A stretch of DNA of 64,000 nt from Limosilactobacillus reuteri (GCF_013694365.1 NZ_CP059275.1:186001-250000); one strand, 5' to 3'; positions 1 to 8,707 are shown, counted from the stretch's first letter. Made by a program: numbers and translations. Notes: generated by a model from the sequence alone, not told the origin.

Positions 1-1
1 T

Positions 2-1237
2 CGAAGTGCAGGCGAGGCAGACGTTCTAAGACGTGCGGTGGGCCATAAGATCAAGTCGGTCATTGACGAAGAAGTCCCAAAGATACATAAAGATTTTATT
101 AATACTATGGTTACAAAATACAATGATTCACCAGAGCACGCTGAAAAAATAGCTGATGACTTCATTCAGGTTTTCATGGATGCGGCCAATTATGGTTTCT
201 CCATCAATCACTCAATGGCCTATTCGTATATTGGTTATATTTCGACTTGGTTGCGTTATTACTACCCACTAGAATGGTGTACGGCAGCATTCCAGATTTG
301 GGAAGGTAAGCAAGATAAACTTAATCGCGTAATTAGTTTTGCTAAAGAACATAATATTCAATTAAAATCATTTGAGTTTGGTAAGTCAAAAAGTGGATAT
401 TACCTAGAGAAGAACTCGAAAACTATTTACGAAGGAACGACTTCCGTTAAAGGCGTATCAAGCGATGTGGGAGATCAATTATACTTATTACACGATAAGC
501 AAAATAAAACTTTTACGGATTTATTAATGGATATCTATGATAATTCACAAGTAAGTATTAAAAGTATTGACGGAAACTTAAAGCCCGGAACATATGATAT
601 AAAAGAGCTTTACAATTCGTTCAATGAAGATGAATTAAAACAATTGGATAAGTTAGTGAAAGTCAAGTCGGATACAGTAACCACTAGATACAATCAGGCG
701 TTTGCAGTTACACAACGTGACTTGTTAAACTTAATATTGCTGAATTTCTTCTCTGATTTTGGTTCGCCGAAGAAGTTAAAATCTGTTTATGAAAAGTTTC
801 ATAAAACTTACAAGCCTAAAAATAAGAGATTCGTTGGTAAAAGCCAAAAATATCACGAATGCTTAGAATATGAAAAGTCGTTAGACGATGATGACTTCCC
901 ATTAATTACTACGCTACAAAACGAATATGATTTACTAGGTAGATGCCTAACTACTAATAGTAATATTCCATCTAATTATGCTTTTATTACCAGTCTAATA
1001 GTAAGAAGTAATAAAGTCATTGTAGGACTGTACTCAATTAAACATGGGAAAGAAGTCAAAGCGTTTGTCTCTAAAAGACTTTATAACTCAAGTAGTATCG
1101 CAAAAGGAGATCTCATCAAAGTTGGTGATACTACAGCTCGACCAAAGACTATTATGCAGGACGGTAAATGGGTGAAGAGTAGGACTGACAAGGACTTATG
1201 GATCGACAGTTTTGAACATGTTAACAAGGCTAATTAA
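2..1237 (+). CDS. dnaE: DNA polymerase III alpha subunit, C-terminal part (5' end outside window)
   Basis: The frame is open from base 2, so the gene enters from the left; the GTG at 38 is internal. The first residues (SAGEADVLRRAVGHK) match the DnaE segment normally reading S..GAD.LRRAMGKK. Then comes the helix-hairpin-helix-type stretch MDAANYGFSINHSMAYSYIGYISTW, corresponding to the FxGYGFNKSHAxAYxxxSYxTAW block of bacterial replicative polymerases. The last 120 residues are beta-rich and could be the OB region. The catalytic PHP and palm regions lie off the window. A polymerase of its own suggests the element replicates partly independently of the host replisome. A clamp-like gene lies at 46254. 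Confidence 0.88.
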   Translation, partial: RSAGEADVLRRAVGHKIKSVIDEEVPKIHKDFINTMVTKYNDSPEHAEKIADDFIQVFMDAANYGFSINHSMAYSYIGYISTWLRYYYPLEWCTAAFQIWEGKQDKLNRVISFAKEHNIQLKSFEFGKSKSGYYLEKNSKTIYEGTTSVKGVSSDVGDQLYLLHDKQNKTFTDLLMDIYDNSQVSIKSIDGNLKPGTYDIKELYNSFNEDELKQLDKLVKVKSDTVTTRYNQAFAVTQRDLLNLILLNFFSDFGSPKKLKSVYEKFHKTYKPKNKRFVGKSQKYHECLEYEKSLDDDDFPLITTLQNEYDLLGRCLTTNSNIPSNYAFITSLIVRSNKVIVGLYSIKHGKEVKAFVSKRLYNSSSIAKGDLIKVGDTTARPKTIMQDGKWVKSRTDKDLWIDSFEHVNKAN

Positions 1238-1666
1238 ATGAAGACTTTCCAGATTACTATTACTAACGAATGGTTTAACGCAAGCGAAGAATTAATTGCA
1301 GTTGTGCAACAGTTGTACGATTTGCGTACAGCATTACTTAAAACAAAATCATTGGAAGGCTACAAGGCTTACTGTGATTGCTACGCTAAGATGAATGCTT
1401 TATTGCGCAAGATAACTAAGACTGAAACAGCTAATGTGATGCTATGTAAGGTTGAACGTAGCATCTGCTGGATCTTGGAACTTAATTATCTTGAAGATGG
1501 CGATTCTCCAATTGAAATCTATGATTGGCCGTCTATAGAGGAATTAAACGAAGAAGGCCTAGATACTCTCAAAGGAGAAAATATTACAGTAGTTCGCATA
1601 GACGAAGAACTAGAAGATAATGACGAAGAGGGCTTTATCGAAGAATTAGCGGACGAATTTGAATAA
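1238..1666 (+). CDS. hypothetical protein (142 aa), acidic C-terminus
   Basis: No recognised family. The first 85 residues look alpha-helical (LIAVVQQLYDLRTALLKTKS) and the last 40 are very acidic (EELEDNDEEGFIEELADEFE). It sits between dnaE and the ligase, so a replication accessory role is possible but unproven. The long minus-strand frame over its 3' end is a shadow of this acidic, GAA/GAT-rich stretch. Confidence 0.75.
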   Translation: MKTFQITITNEWFNASEELIAVVQQLYDLRTALLKTKSLEGYKAYCDCYAKMNALLRKITKTETANVMLCKVERSICWILELNYLEDGDSPIEIYDWPSIEELNEEGLDTLKGENITVVRIDEELEDNDEEGFIEELADEFE

Positions 1667-3031
1667 ATGATAGAAACAATCATTAATGACTTAAAAGCAA
1701 TTGTTGATGAAATTAGTGCGGAGAGCTCTAATAACAACAAAATTACTATCTTAAAGAAGAATGCGGATAATGAAGAGTTCAAAAAGCTATTAAAGTTTGT
1801 CTATGACGACTTTATTCGTACAGGATTATCAGTAAAAATGTTGAATGAAACCCCAAGATCAAGTGTTGTGGCCACGGATTATACTGGTGACTATACTCTC
1901 GATGGTTTGATGAATTATATAACGGAACATAATACCGGGACCCTATCCACTGTATACTTGATTCAAGACTTTGCTTCATTATTTGATGATGACACTAAGC
2001 AGTTTATCTATCAAATTTTTGGTAAAGAATTAAAGATCGGTATCACGGCTAAAACTATTAATAAAGCGCTAGGCAAGGGATTTATCCGTGAATTTAATAT
2101 TCAGTTAGCACATCCGTATCATAAGTATACAGAAAAGGTTCCAGGCAACGAATTTACCTTAACTCAAAAATTAGACGGTCATAGAGCTGTGTTCATTGTT
2201 AAGAATGGCAAGGGGCAATTCTATACGCGTAAGGGATTACCTATTCATAGATTAGAGATACAAACAGAACAAGCATTAAAGCTTGCTGAATTGCTTGGAA
2301 ATTATGGCGCTGAGGACTATGTATTAGACGGAGAACTATTGTTATCTAATGATGAAAATATGGAAACAAAAGATTTGTTCCGTGCCACCTCACGTATATT
2401 ACGTAGTGAGACTGCCGATAAGAGTGATATTCAATATAATGTCTTTGACGCGCTGCCTACTAAGGAGTTTGAGGAAGGTAAGTCTGAAAATACATTTGAC
2501 GATCGTAAAAGCTTCTTGACGATGGCTTTTAGTGACTTTGATTACAATGAACCACAATCAATTGATCACATTCATCTTGTTAGAGATTTATATGTGGGTT
2601 CTGATATTTCAGTGATTAAAGATTTACAACAAAACCTAGTAGAGCCAAATGGTTGGGAAGGGCTTATGCTAAATCTTAATAATGAATATTATGTAACCAA
2701 GCGAACAAGTGGATTGCTTAAAATTAAGGAGTTCTTTGATGCTGACGTCTTGGTGAAGGATATATTCGAGGGGACCGGCAAGTTTAAAGGAACCCTTGGC
2801 GGAATTATTGTTGATTACAAAGGATATGATATTCGTGTCGGGTCTGGATTTACGGATGCTGATAGAGAATGCTATTGGAATAATCCAGATGAGATTATTG
2901 GCAAGATAGTTGATATTAGCTATTTTGAAGAAACACATAACCAGAAGAACGACGATATCAGTCTTCGTTTTCCCACATTTCTCTCAGTAAGATTTGACAA
3001 GACACCTGCCGATATTTCATATGAGGTTTAG
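1667..3031 (+). CDS. ATP-dependent DNA ligase
   Basis: 454 aa. The adenylation motif KLDGHR at residues 168-173 fits the KxDGxR consensus of ATP-dependent ligases; Lys168 would be the AMP-bound nucleophile. About 50 residues later YVLDGELLL matches motif III/IIIa (DGEL), LVEPNGWEGLMLN matches motif IV (EGxM), and TSGLLKIKEF matches motif V (KxK). The N-terminal 140 residues look like the helical DNA-binding region. It would seal nicks in phage replication or recombination. Cellular bacterial ligases of this kind are NAD-dependent, so ATP use marks the gene as phage-type. Confidence 0.93.
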   Translation: MIETIINDLKAIVDEISAESSNNNKITILKKNADNEEFKKLLKFVYDDFIRTGLSVKMLNETPRSSVVATDYTGDYTLDGLMNYITEHNTGTLSTVYLIQDFASLFDDDTKQFIYQIFGKELKIGITAKTINKALGKGFIREFNIQLAHPYHKYTEKVPGNEFTLTQKLDGHRAVFIVKNGKGQFYTRKGLPIHRLEIQTEQALKLAELLGNYGAEDYVLDGELLLSNDENMETKDLFRATSRILRSETADKSDIQYNVFDALPTKEFEEGKSENTFDDRKSFLTMAFSDFDYNEPQSIDHIHLVRDLYVGSDISVIKDLQQNLVEPNGWEGLMLNLNNEYYVTKRTSGLLKIKEFFDADVLVKDIFEGTGKFKGTLGGIIVDYKGYDIRVGSGFTDADRECYWNNPDEIIGKIVDISYFEETHNQKNDDISLRFPTFLSVRFDKTPADISYEV

Positions 3032-3523
3032 ATGTCTTACATAGCGAAGAATAAAGCAGGAACATGGTTTGGACAAAAAATAGAAAAAGATGGCTATAAG
3101 TTTGATTCAATTAAGGAATATAACTTTTACGAAAATTTTGTTAAGCCATCTGGATTAAAGTTCGAAGTGCATAAAGGATTTAAGTTGCATCCTATTATCG
3201 AACTACAAAATGGTGATTTAAGACTTAGGTCGAGTATTTATACACCGGACTTTGTTCTTTATAACAAAGATGGTGGAATGAAGCATGTAATTGATATTAA
3301 ATCAGGATTTACTCAATTCGCTATTGATTCTGCCGCAGCGTTACGATTCAAATTATTTGCTGATAAATACAAAGTTCCCGTTGAAGTTATTGTTCCAAGA
3401 GTTCATGACTTTCGAGTGAAGATCATGGGGACTACGAAGAAATTTGACCCACTTATTAGAGAAAATTTGACGTATGACACATCTGAATTAGTAAAGGAAG
3501 CTTTTTCGAATTTGAAGGGTTGA
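3032..3523 (+). CDS. DUF1064-like phage nuclease (PD-(D/E)xK type)
   Basis: 163 aa. The pattern FDSIKEYNFYENF at residues 24-36, then YTPDFVLYNKDGG, then HVIDIKSG around residues 86-91 resembles DUF1064 phage proteins: S..E...Y..L, then PDF.Y....G, then .DVKG. The D...DxK arrangement is the PD-(D/E)xK nuclease core. Members of this family have been proposed as phage endonucleases acting on branched or replication DNA. The neighbouring ligase and polymerase genes fit that. Confidence 0.65.
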   Translation: MSYIAKNKAGTWFGQKIEKDGYKFDSIKEYNFYENFVKPSGLKFEVHKGFKLHPIIELQNGDLRLRSSIYTPDFVLYNKDGGMKHVIDIKSGFTQFAIDSAAALRFKLFADKYKVPVEVIVPRVHDFRVKIMGTTKKFDPLIRENLTYDTSELVKEAFSNLKG

Positions 3524-3841
3524 TTGGCTTCAATTTGGGGGAAGACATTCGGTAAACGAAATGCTAAGAAAAACGTTACCCGAGAATTGTCTGAAAAGAT
3601 TATTGAATACAAAAATGACTATGGTTACGAAACAATTGCAGAAGCAGTGGTTCAAGTAGGTAATTCATACGAATTTGCCAAAGATATGGATCACGCAGCT
3701 CCAATTTATGCAGTATGGAGAAGTGCTAAGGAGCTAAATGTACTTGATATAGCCGTTATGAGAGCCATTACTGAACAGGATAAATATGAAGATGAATCTG
3801 ATGATAGCGATGATTCGAGTGCAGCTTTAGCAACAGCTTAA
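3524..3841 (+). CDS. hypothetical protein (105 aa), TTG start
   Basis: Begins with TTG directly after the preceding stop. Basic N-terminus (WGKTFGKRNAKKN), helical middle, and an Asp/Ser-rich acidic tail (DESDDSDDSSAALATA). No family recognised. TTG starts recur in this window, which supports this as a genuine choice by whoever delimited the genes. Confidence 0.65.
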   Translation: MASIWGKTFGKRNAKKNVTRELSEKIIEYKNDYGYETIAEAVVQVGNSYEFAKDMDHAAPIYAVWRSAKELNVLDIAVMRAITEQDKYEDESDDSDDSSAALATA

Positions 3842-5107
3842 ATGAAGTTTATCGACTTTTTTGCCGGAATTGGCGGTTTCCATTCTGGTTTAGAGAATGC
3901 CGGGCACGAAATGGTCGGTTGGGTTGAATGGGATAAATTTGCTCGTCAATCATATGAAGCAATGTATGACACAGAAGGGAAGTATACAGCTAATGACATT
4001 AAATCAATTAAAGATGGAAAAGAACTCCCAAAAGCAGACCTCTGGGCGTTCGGTAGTCCATGCACCAACATCAGTTTGGCCGGCAATCGAAAAGGACTCC
4101 AAGGAGAACAATCAAGCATGTTCTTTGAAGTTATCAGACTCCTTAAAGACAGAACTTGGGAAGAGAAACCTTCCTATCTCCTCATGGAAAATGTTAAAAA
4201 CCTTCTTGGTTCAAACAAAGGATTTGACTTCTTCCGAGTTCTCTATGAAATGGACGAAGCTGGGTATGATGTCGAATGGGAAGTGTTTAATTCCAGCTGG
4301 GTTATCCCTCAAAACCGTGAACGGGTATACATCATTGGGCACAAGCGCGGCATAGAATATAAACCCGTCTTTCCTATCAATCGCGGTGAACTAGAGAAGA
4401 AGCGAAAGTACAACGTTCTACGTGATGTGCTTGAAACTAGTGTAGATAGCAAGTTTTACCTTTCTAAAGATAAGGTGGAACAATTACTAGTCAACGATAA
4501 AAAATCCACCTTTTTGAATACTGGTAAAGTCAAAATTTTTGGGAACACTTCAAACACAGGACATGGCAGTGAAGACGTGTTACAGGAAGACGGAGTATCA
4601 AAGACATTAACTGCTACCAATTATAGACATCCAGTTAAAGTCGCCACCGAAGTAAAGCAGGTTGGAAATATTAGTCATTCAACTAGCTTTGGAGGAAATC
4701 CTCAAACAGGACGTGTTTATGATGAGTCTGGATTATCCCCTACATTAAATACGATGCAGGGTGGTGGAAGAGAACCAAAAGTTTTAGTCGAACCATGTTT
4801 AACTCCTGATAGAGTTAATAAACGGCAGAATGGACGGCGTTTTAAGAACAATGATGAGCCAAGTTTCACGTTAACTGCGGCCGATCGTCATGGGATTTTG
4901 CTTAGTAACGGTAAAACATATGTTATTAGAAAATTGACTCCACTTGAATGTTGGAGATTGCAAGGGTTCACAGATGAACAGTTTAACAAAGCAAAGGAAG
5001 CTGGAGTAAGTAATAGTCAGCTTTATAAACAAGCCGGTAATGCGGTAACAGTACCAATCGTCGAAGCAATTGGAGAGAAATTAAATGAAAAACTGGTTAA
5101 AGAATAA
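3842..5107 (+). CDS. DNA (cytosine-5) methyltransferase
   Basis: 421 aa, a full-length C5 methyltransferase. Motif I is FIDFFAGIGGFHSG at residues 3-16. The catalytic Cys is in GSPCTNIS near residue 74, where most relatives have PPCQxFS. Motif VI ENV is near residue 116, motif VIII QNRERVYIIG near 157. Motifs IX and X are LTPLECWRLQGF and QAGNAVTVPIVEAIG at the C-terminus. The target-recognition region is about 180-355. No restriction endonuclease adjoins it, so it may protect the phage from host restriction or mark its own DNA. Its last 23 bases overlap the native start of the next gene. Confidence 0.93.
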   Translation: MKFIDFFAGIGGFHSGLENAGHEMVGWVEWDKFARQSYEAMYDTEGKYTANDIKSIKDGKELPKADLWAFGSPCTNISLAGNRKGLQGEQSSMFFEVIRLLKDRTWEEKPSYLLMENVKNLLGSNKGFDFFRVLYEMDEAGYDVEWEVFNSSWVIPQNRERVYIIGHKRGIEYKPVFPINRGELEKKRKYNVLRDVLETSVDSKFYLSKDKVEQLLVNDKKSTFLNTGKVKIFGNTSNTGHGSEDVLQEDGVSKTLTATNYRHPVKVATEVKQVGNISHSTSFGGNPQTGRVYDESGLSPTLNTMQGGGREPKVLVEPCLTPDRVNKRQNGRRFKNNDEPSFTLTAADRHGILLSNGKTYVIRKLTPLECWRLQGFTDEQFNKAKEAGVSNSQLYKQAGNAVTVPIVEAIGEKLNEKLVKE

Positions 5108-5130
5108 ATGAAAAACTGGTTAAAGAATAA
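5085..5130 (+). repeat. 23-bp overlap of two genes printed twice (native order preserved)
   Basis: Bases 5085-5107 (end of the methyltransferase gene) are identical to 5108-5130 (start of the next gene). GGAGAG at 5072-5077 sits 7 bases before the first copy of that ATG. Natively this is one 23-bp gene overlap in an alternative frame; it appears twice because each gene was written out in full. Confidence 0.9.
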
Positions 5131-5377
5131 CAAGTATAAAATTATCATTTTACCTGCGGTTTTATTAGTTGGAATCTTTATTGGTACTTGCACTAATAAG
5201 ACAGTATATGCAGATGAAGATTCACCGTTAAAGTCAATTGGTGGTTGGGCGTTTATTTACCGTTCAGGACTAGCTGTAGATAAAGAAACCCATGTTCAAT
5301 ATATTGTAGTAAAGAATGGTGATGGTATCTCTGTTACTCCACGGTTAAACGCAAATGGAAAGCCAATGACAAAATAA
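5108..5377 (+). CDS. small exported or membrane-anchored protein (89 aa)
   Basis: Lysine-rich N-terminus (MKNWLKNNKYK), a hydrophobic segment about residues 11-28 with GIFIGT, then TVYADED, a plausible signal-peptidase site after YA. The mature part of about 50 residues has no recognised domain. The start is confirmed by a GGAGAG ribosome binding site preserved at 5072-5077 inside the preceding gene. Confidence 0.75.
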   Translation: MKNWLKNNKYKIIILPAVLLVGIFIGTCTNKTVYADEDSPLKSIGGWAFIYRSGLAVDKETHVQYIVVKNGDGISVTPRLNANGKPMTK

Positions 5378-5521
5378 ATGACAGGATTAAAAGCACAAAT
5401 TAAGAAATACTTACGTAGCAACGGAATTAACATGATTACTAATGAACAAGGTCGTTCAATTCGTTTAGGTAATGCTAAGACGCAAGACTTACTCAAGGTA
5501 GCAGTAAAGCATGGTTTCTAA
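5378..5521 (+). CDS. small hypothetical protein (47 aa)
   Basis: Reads MTGLKAQIKKYLRSNGINM and ends DLLKVAVKHGF. Basic and amphipathic, no recognised family. Its stop overlaps the next gene natively by 11 bases (ATGGTTTCTAA at 5511-5521 is repeated at 5522-5532), with AAGGT about 11 bases before that ATG. That supports both genes as real. Confidence 0.7.
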   Translation: MTGLKAQIKKYLRSNGINMITNEQGRSIRLGNAKTQDLLKVAVKHGF

Positions 5522-5532
5522 ATGGTTTCTAA
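5511..5532 (+). repeat. 11-bp gene overlap printed twice
   Basis: ATGGTTTCTAA occurs as the end of the 47-aa gene (5511-5521) and again as the start of the next gene (5522-5532). As at 5085-5130, this is a native overlap duplicated by joining whole genes end to end. Confidence 0.85.
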
Positions 5533-5803
5533 AACTTTAACTAGAGAGAAGAAAATTAAAAATATTCATACATTAACAGCAACAAATTGTCCTTATTGTC
5601 ATAAGTCAGATCCAATTTATACCTTTACAGATAATTGGAATTCGACACTCGCTACAAAGCATATTGTGTTGAGTCACTCTTGTATAAATGAGGAAGATGA
5701 TATTTTTGAAATTTGTCCCGATTATGGGAATAAGGTCGGTGTACTTGTAGAATTTAATTTTTGTCCTATGTGTGGAAGAGATTTGAAGGGGGTGGAAGAA
5801 TGA
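5522..5803 (+). CDS. zinc-ribbon protein (93 aa)
   Basis: Two Cys pairs, CPYC near residue 22 and CPMC near residue 84, make a four-Cys zinc site of the treble-clef or ribbon kind, separated by about 55 residues. Lactobacillus phages carry many such small proteins, but no specific role can be assigned. A second protein with the same CPYC...CxxC layout is at 6368. The GAATGA stop and following ATGA suggest a native 4-base overlap with the next gene. Confidence 0.7.
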   Translation: MVSKTLTREKKIKNIHTLTATNCPYCHKSDPIYTFTDNWNSTLATKHIVLSHSCINEEDDIFEICPDYGNKVGVLVEFNFCPMCGRDLKGVEE

Positions 5804-6082
5804 ATGACTAACGAGGAATTTATTGCAGTAGCAAAGGCGAAAGTCTTTGAGAACTATAGGGATAGAATAATCAATAATTTTGCTGCGTTTCCCGACTCAC
5901 CAAAAGTTTTTGTCGCTTGGTATACGAAAATATTACAAAATCACAAAGCATTATTAGGTGTTTCTGATCCATATGATCAACATTATTACGAAATCACATA
6001 TAACGGTGATAAGGGTGAATTGTACCTAGACGTATATAACAAGGAAGAGAATGTTTGCATCAAGGTGAATGAGAATGAGTAG
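5804..6082 (+). CDS. hypothetical protein (92 aa)
   Basis: Helical N-terminal half (EEFIAVAKAKVFENYRDRI) followed by a short beta-rich half (YYEITYNGDKGELYLDVY). No recognised family. It probably overlaps the zinc-ribbon gene before it by ATGA in the native genome, suggesting co-translation. Confidence 0.65.
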   Translation: MTNEEFIAVAKAKVFENYRDRIINNFAAFPDSPKVFVAWYTKILQNHKALLGVSDPYDQHYYEITYNGDKGELYLDVYNKEENVCIKVNENE

Positions 6083-6199
6083 ATGAATATTTCCCATTTA
6101 TTCACTCGTGTCACTCCAATTTCCTCTAGGTACACTCTTGATTCTGCTATCAATAAGATGACAAAAATCAAAAATATTCATATGACAACCCATCAATAA
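6083..6199 (+). CDS. very small hypothetical protein (38 aa)
   Basis: ATG to TAA frame of 38 codons starting MNISHLFTRVTPISS and ending IHMTTHQ. It fills the space between two genes exactly from start to stop, which is why it is listed. Nothing else supports function, and it could be a spurious annotation carried into this concatenation. Confidence 0.4.
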   Translation: MNISHLFTRVTPISSRYTLDSAINKMTKIKNIHMTTHQ

Positions 6200-6367
6200 A
6201 TGTACGACTTATTAGAAATTTTAGTATGGACTATTGGTGGAGTTTTCTTCTTTTCACTGTTCATATTATGTGGTGCATTCATGTCATCAGGTCATTTTAT
6301 TTTAGGGCTTGGAACTTTTGCCCTTATCATTTTTATGCTTCTTTGTGTAGTACACGCAGCCTTGTAA
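6200..6367 (+). CDS. small membrane protein (55 aa)
   Basis: Almost entirely hydrophobic, with two predicted membrane segments (about residues 8-28 and 32-53) and a short MYDLLE N-terminus. No family recognised. Together with 5108 and 6368 it forms a small group of membrane-associated genes. Confidence 0.6.
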   Translation: MYDLLEILVWTIGGVFFFSLFILCGAFMSSGHFILGLGTFALIIFMLLCVVHAAL

Positions 6368-6781
6368 ATGTCAACTAAATTATTTGGAACAAAATGTCCA
6401 TATTGTCATTTTGTTGACGCTACTGATCCTGATAGCGATCCATTAGACACTATTATCAGTTCAGATAACGACGTAGAACTATTTATAAAGCCTGATCGAA
6501 CATTTGAAGCTATCCTCAACTGCTATGACGGGGTTGATGGAGATTATAGTTTCACATACAAGATTCCCAATACACTTAATTATTGTTATCACTGTGGCCG
6601 TCGCTTAGATGAGAAAGAGGGCGTAGATTGGAACGATCTATTAGTAAAGATTGGATTCACATTATCGTTGCTCCTCGTTCCTATCAGCGTAACTTTAGCA
6701 ATTACAGTAAATCCAAACTTTTTATGTGGAGTTATGTTGGGAATTACTTTAACATTCATTTCTATTGTTTGGGCGGATTAG
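6368..6781 (+). CDS. zinc-ribbon protein with C-terminal membrane segments (137 aa)
   Basis: CPYC near residue 10 and CYHC near residue 76 form a zinc ribbon like that of the 5522 protein. After it come two hydrophobic segments at about residues 92-112 and 115-135. It is probably a membrane-tethered zinc-ribbon protein; its function is unknown. It may be a distant relative of 5522 with an added membrane anchor. Confidence 0.65.
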   Translation: MSTKLFGTKCPYCHFVDATDPDSDPLDTIISSDNDVELFIKPDRTFEAILNCYDGVDGDYSFTYKIPNTLNYCYHCGRRLDEKEGVDWNDLLVKIGFTLSLLLVPISVTLAITVNPNFLCGVMLGITLTFISIVWAD

Positions 6782-7186
6782 ATGGCAAAAGACGATATTG
6801 CGAAAATAAGAAAGAAATTAACAAAACTAATTAGAAAATTTAACAAGGAACAAGTTGAGTATGCTGCTGTAGGAAAGCACGCAGACAATACAGATATTGT
6901 AATGATTATAGGTAGTTGGGGCGCAGATTCTCTACGGCATATTTTAACTATTCGTCCCGGTGGAATTTATTCTACAGGTAAAGATACGTTTAAGATTAAT
7001 GACAACTTATTAGTATTTATGACGAATGCTTATGAGTTGGTTAAAAAGTTAGATGATATTGAAATTCACAGTGCTAATGTCCCAGACTTGGATGCAAATG
7101 ACATTCCAACAATTAAAAACCCATTTGGGAACATTGACTCAATTACACAAGGCATTCAAGGGTTTAAGCCTAAGGTAGAGTTATAA
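6782..7186 (+). CDS. hypothetical protein (134 aa)
   Basis: Lysine-rich N-terminal helix (KIRKKLTKLIRKFNKEQVE), a beta-rich middle (IVMIIGSWGADSLRHIL), and a less structured C-terminus with several Asn and Pro. No recognised family. It sits just upstream of the PgpA-like gene. Confidence 0.65.
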   Translation: MAKDDIAKIRKKLTKLIRKFNKEQVEYAAVGKHADNTDIVMIIGSWGADSLRHILTIRPGGIYSTGKDTFKINDNLLVFMTNAYELVKKLDDIEIHSANVPDLDANDIPTIKNPFGNIDSITQGIQGFKPKVEL

Positions 7187-8344
7187 ATGGTAGCAACTAA
7201 AGGATTTAAGTACCCTGATCGTGAATTATATGATTGGGTATTAAATGAACTACATAAACGACATATTAATAATGAAACAATTGGTGAAATTGCATACGAA
7301 ATGCAACACCAATACTTACCGGAATTAACCGTAGAAGATTTCGGCAAGGAATTAGACGAAGTATTAAAGAAGCGAGAAGTATTGAATATTCTTGCGACAG
7401 GGTTTGCCTTAGACAATTTGGCTCAAGATGGATTGTTACCAGAACCGCTTCAATCCATTGTTGCCAACGATTCTGGGGTTTTTGGAGTGGATGAGAGCCT
7501 TAGTTTAAGCCTTTCACAGCTTTATGGTTCTATTGCAGTAACCAACTATGGCTATACCGATAAAAATAAACCTGGTATTGCTGCCCAGCTTGATAATAGT
7601 AACGGTCAAGTTAATACATTCGCAGATGATTTGGCTTTAGCTCTTGCTTCGGCAGTAATTGGTCGCTGTGGTCATGGCTCCAAGCTAGAACTTGAAGACA
7701 ATACCGTAGAAGGTAAACAAATTAATGATGAATTTAAAGAACTCAAGTTTGTGGTAAACGGTAAAGAAGTGAGACCCCAAGGCGATCTACGTTATTTTGC
7801 AAAGCCTATTAAGAGTGATCACAAATTCCCTAATTGGGATCTAAATAATTTTGCAAATGATTTAGGAAAAACAATTAATGAATCGCGTGAACTCGCAGAT
7901 AGATTAGAAGAAGAATTTAATCATGATTATTATGTTAACTTGAAAGTAGGCATGGATGAAGAGTTTGCTTGGCAACTAGCTATTGACCTATTAGATAATC
8001 AAATGGAATTAGTCGATGTAATTTTCGTCGATTTAGAACACTTCCTTGACTACGTATATCTTGAAGTCGATTCGTCTAGTGAGTTTGTTGACACGGCACA
8101 AATGATTGCTCAATTCGTATTTGAACATGACCTATATCCATATCCAGAGGACAGTAACGATTTAGAAGAAGCAGATGACGAAGACAATGAACTCGATATG
8201 AGTGAAATGGCCAAGGCGCTTGCTACAATTACCCCATTATTCATGGAACACTTCAGCTCATTAATGAAGTCTGGATCACTAGATAGTCTAAGTGATATGT
8301 TGCGCGCCGAAAAAGATAATCGAAAGGACGATGCTAATGAATAA
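7187..8344 (+). CDS. PgpA-like (YutG-type) phosphatidylglycerophosphatase domain with novel acidic C-terminal extension
   Basis: 385 aa. Residues 1-165 follow the Firmicute PgpA/YutG pattern closely: LYDWVLNEL near the start, KREVLNILATGFALD, EPLQSIVANDSGVFGVDE, LYGSIAVTNYGY, KPGI, and VNTFADDLALALASA. The family dephosphorylates phosphatidylglycerol phosphate in membrane lipid synthesis and is normally about 165-170 aa. Here about 215 extra residues follow, mostly acidic and helical (EADDEDNELDMSE), with no recognised domain. Several small membrane proteins precede it. Catalysis is inferred from the family only. The gene end overlaps the next start natively by 8 bases. Confidence 0.75.
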   Translation: MVATKGFKYPDRELYDWVLNELHKRHINNETIGEIAYEMQHQYLPELTVEDFGKELDEVLKKREVLNILATGFALDNLAQDGLLPEPLQSIVANDSGVFGVDESLSLSLSQLYGSIAVTNYGYTDKNKPGIAAQLDNSNGQVNTFADDLALALASAVIGRCGHGSKLELEDNTVEGKQINDEFKELKFVVNGKEVRPQGDLRYFAKPIKSDHKFPNWDLNNFANDLGKTINESRELADRLEEEFNHDYYVNLKVGMDEEFAWQLAIDLLDNQMELVDVIFVDLEHFLDYVYLEVDSSSEFVDTAQMIAQFVFEHDLYPYPEDSNDLEEADDEDNELDMSEMAKALATITPLFMEHFSSLMKSGSLDSLSDMLRAEKDNRKDDANE

Positions 8345-8352
8345 ATGAATAA
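8337..8352 (+). repeat. 8-bp gene overlap printed twice
   Basis: ATGAATAA ends the PgpA-like gene (8337-8344) and starts the next (8345-8352). AAGGA at 8324-8328 is correctly spaced before the first ATG. This is a native overlap written twice. Confidence 0.8.
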
Positions 8353-8707
8353 CGAAACACAAGAAAACATTGATATGAAATTGAGCCCAGATAATATTTA
8401 CGGCTACATTTTTACAACCCAGGGCTATTCAGAAGATCAAGACGATAAACGTAAGAAACCATTATTCTTCTGGAAGGGATTCCATATGTATCCACTTGTT
8501 GTGCAAAATCCAGAAGACTATGATTTTGAAGACCCAGATTTTGATGCAACGGAATTGGAATTCTTGGTTTGTACAGAAGGTGGAGACCAAGATAACTATG
8601 AGTATGTTGAAATGAATGCAACAGAACTGCGTGATTTCTTACGTGCGCATCCAGCATTCCGCATGTTCCCAGCAGCAGACTTATTTGAAGAATTACATGT
8701 GATTTAA
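8345..8707 (+). CDS. hypothetical protein (120 aa)
   Basis: Acidic and aromatic-rich: KPLFFWKGFHMYP, then EDYDFEDPDFDATE. It ends in a helical region (ATELRDFLRAHPAFRMF). No recognised family. Translation is probably coupled to the PgpA-like gene through an 8-base overlap. Confidence 0.7.
   Translation: MNNETQENIDMKLSPDNIYGYIFTTQGYSEDQDDKRKKPLFFWKGFHMYPLVVQNPEDYDFEDPDFDATELEFLVCTEGGDQDNYEYVEMNATELRDFLRAHPAFRMFPAADLFEELHVI

Noticed and set aside
5085..5130. A 23-bp tandem duplication as a real biological repeat
   Set aside because: It is exactly the end of one gene followed by the start of the next, in different frames, with a Shine-Dalgarno before the first copy; the same pattern recurs at other junctions, so it comes from joining whole genes.
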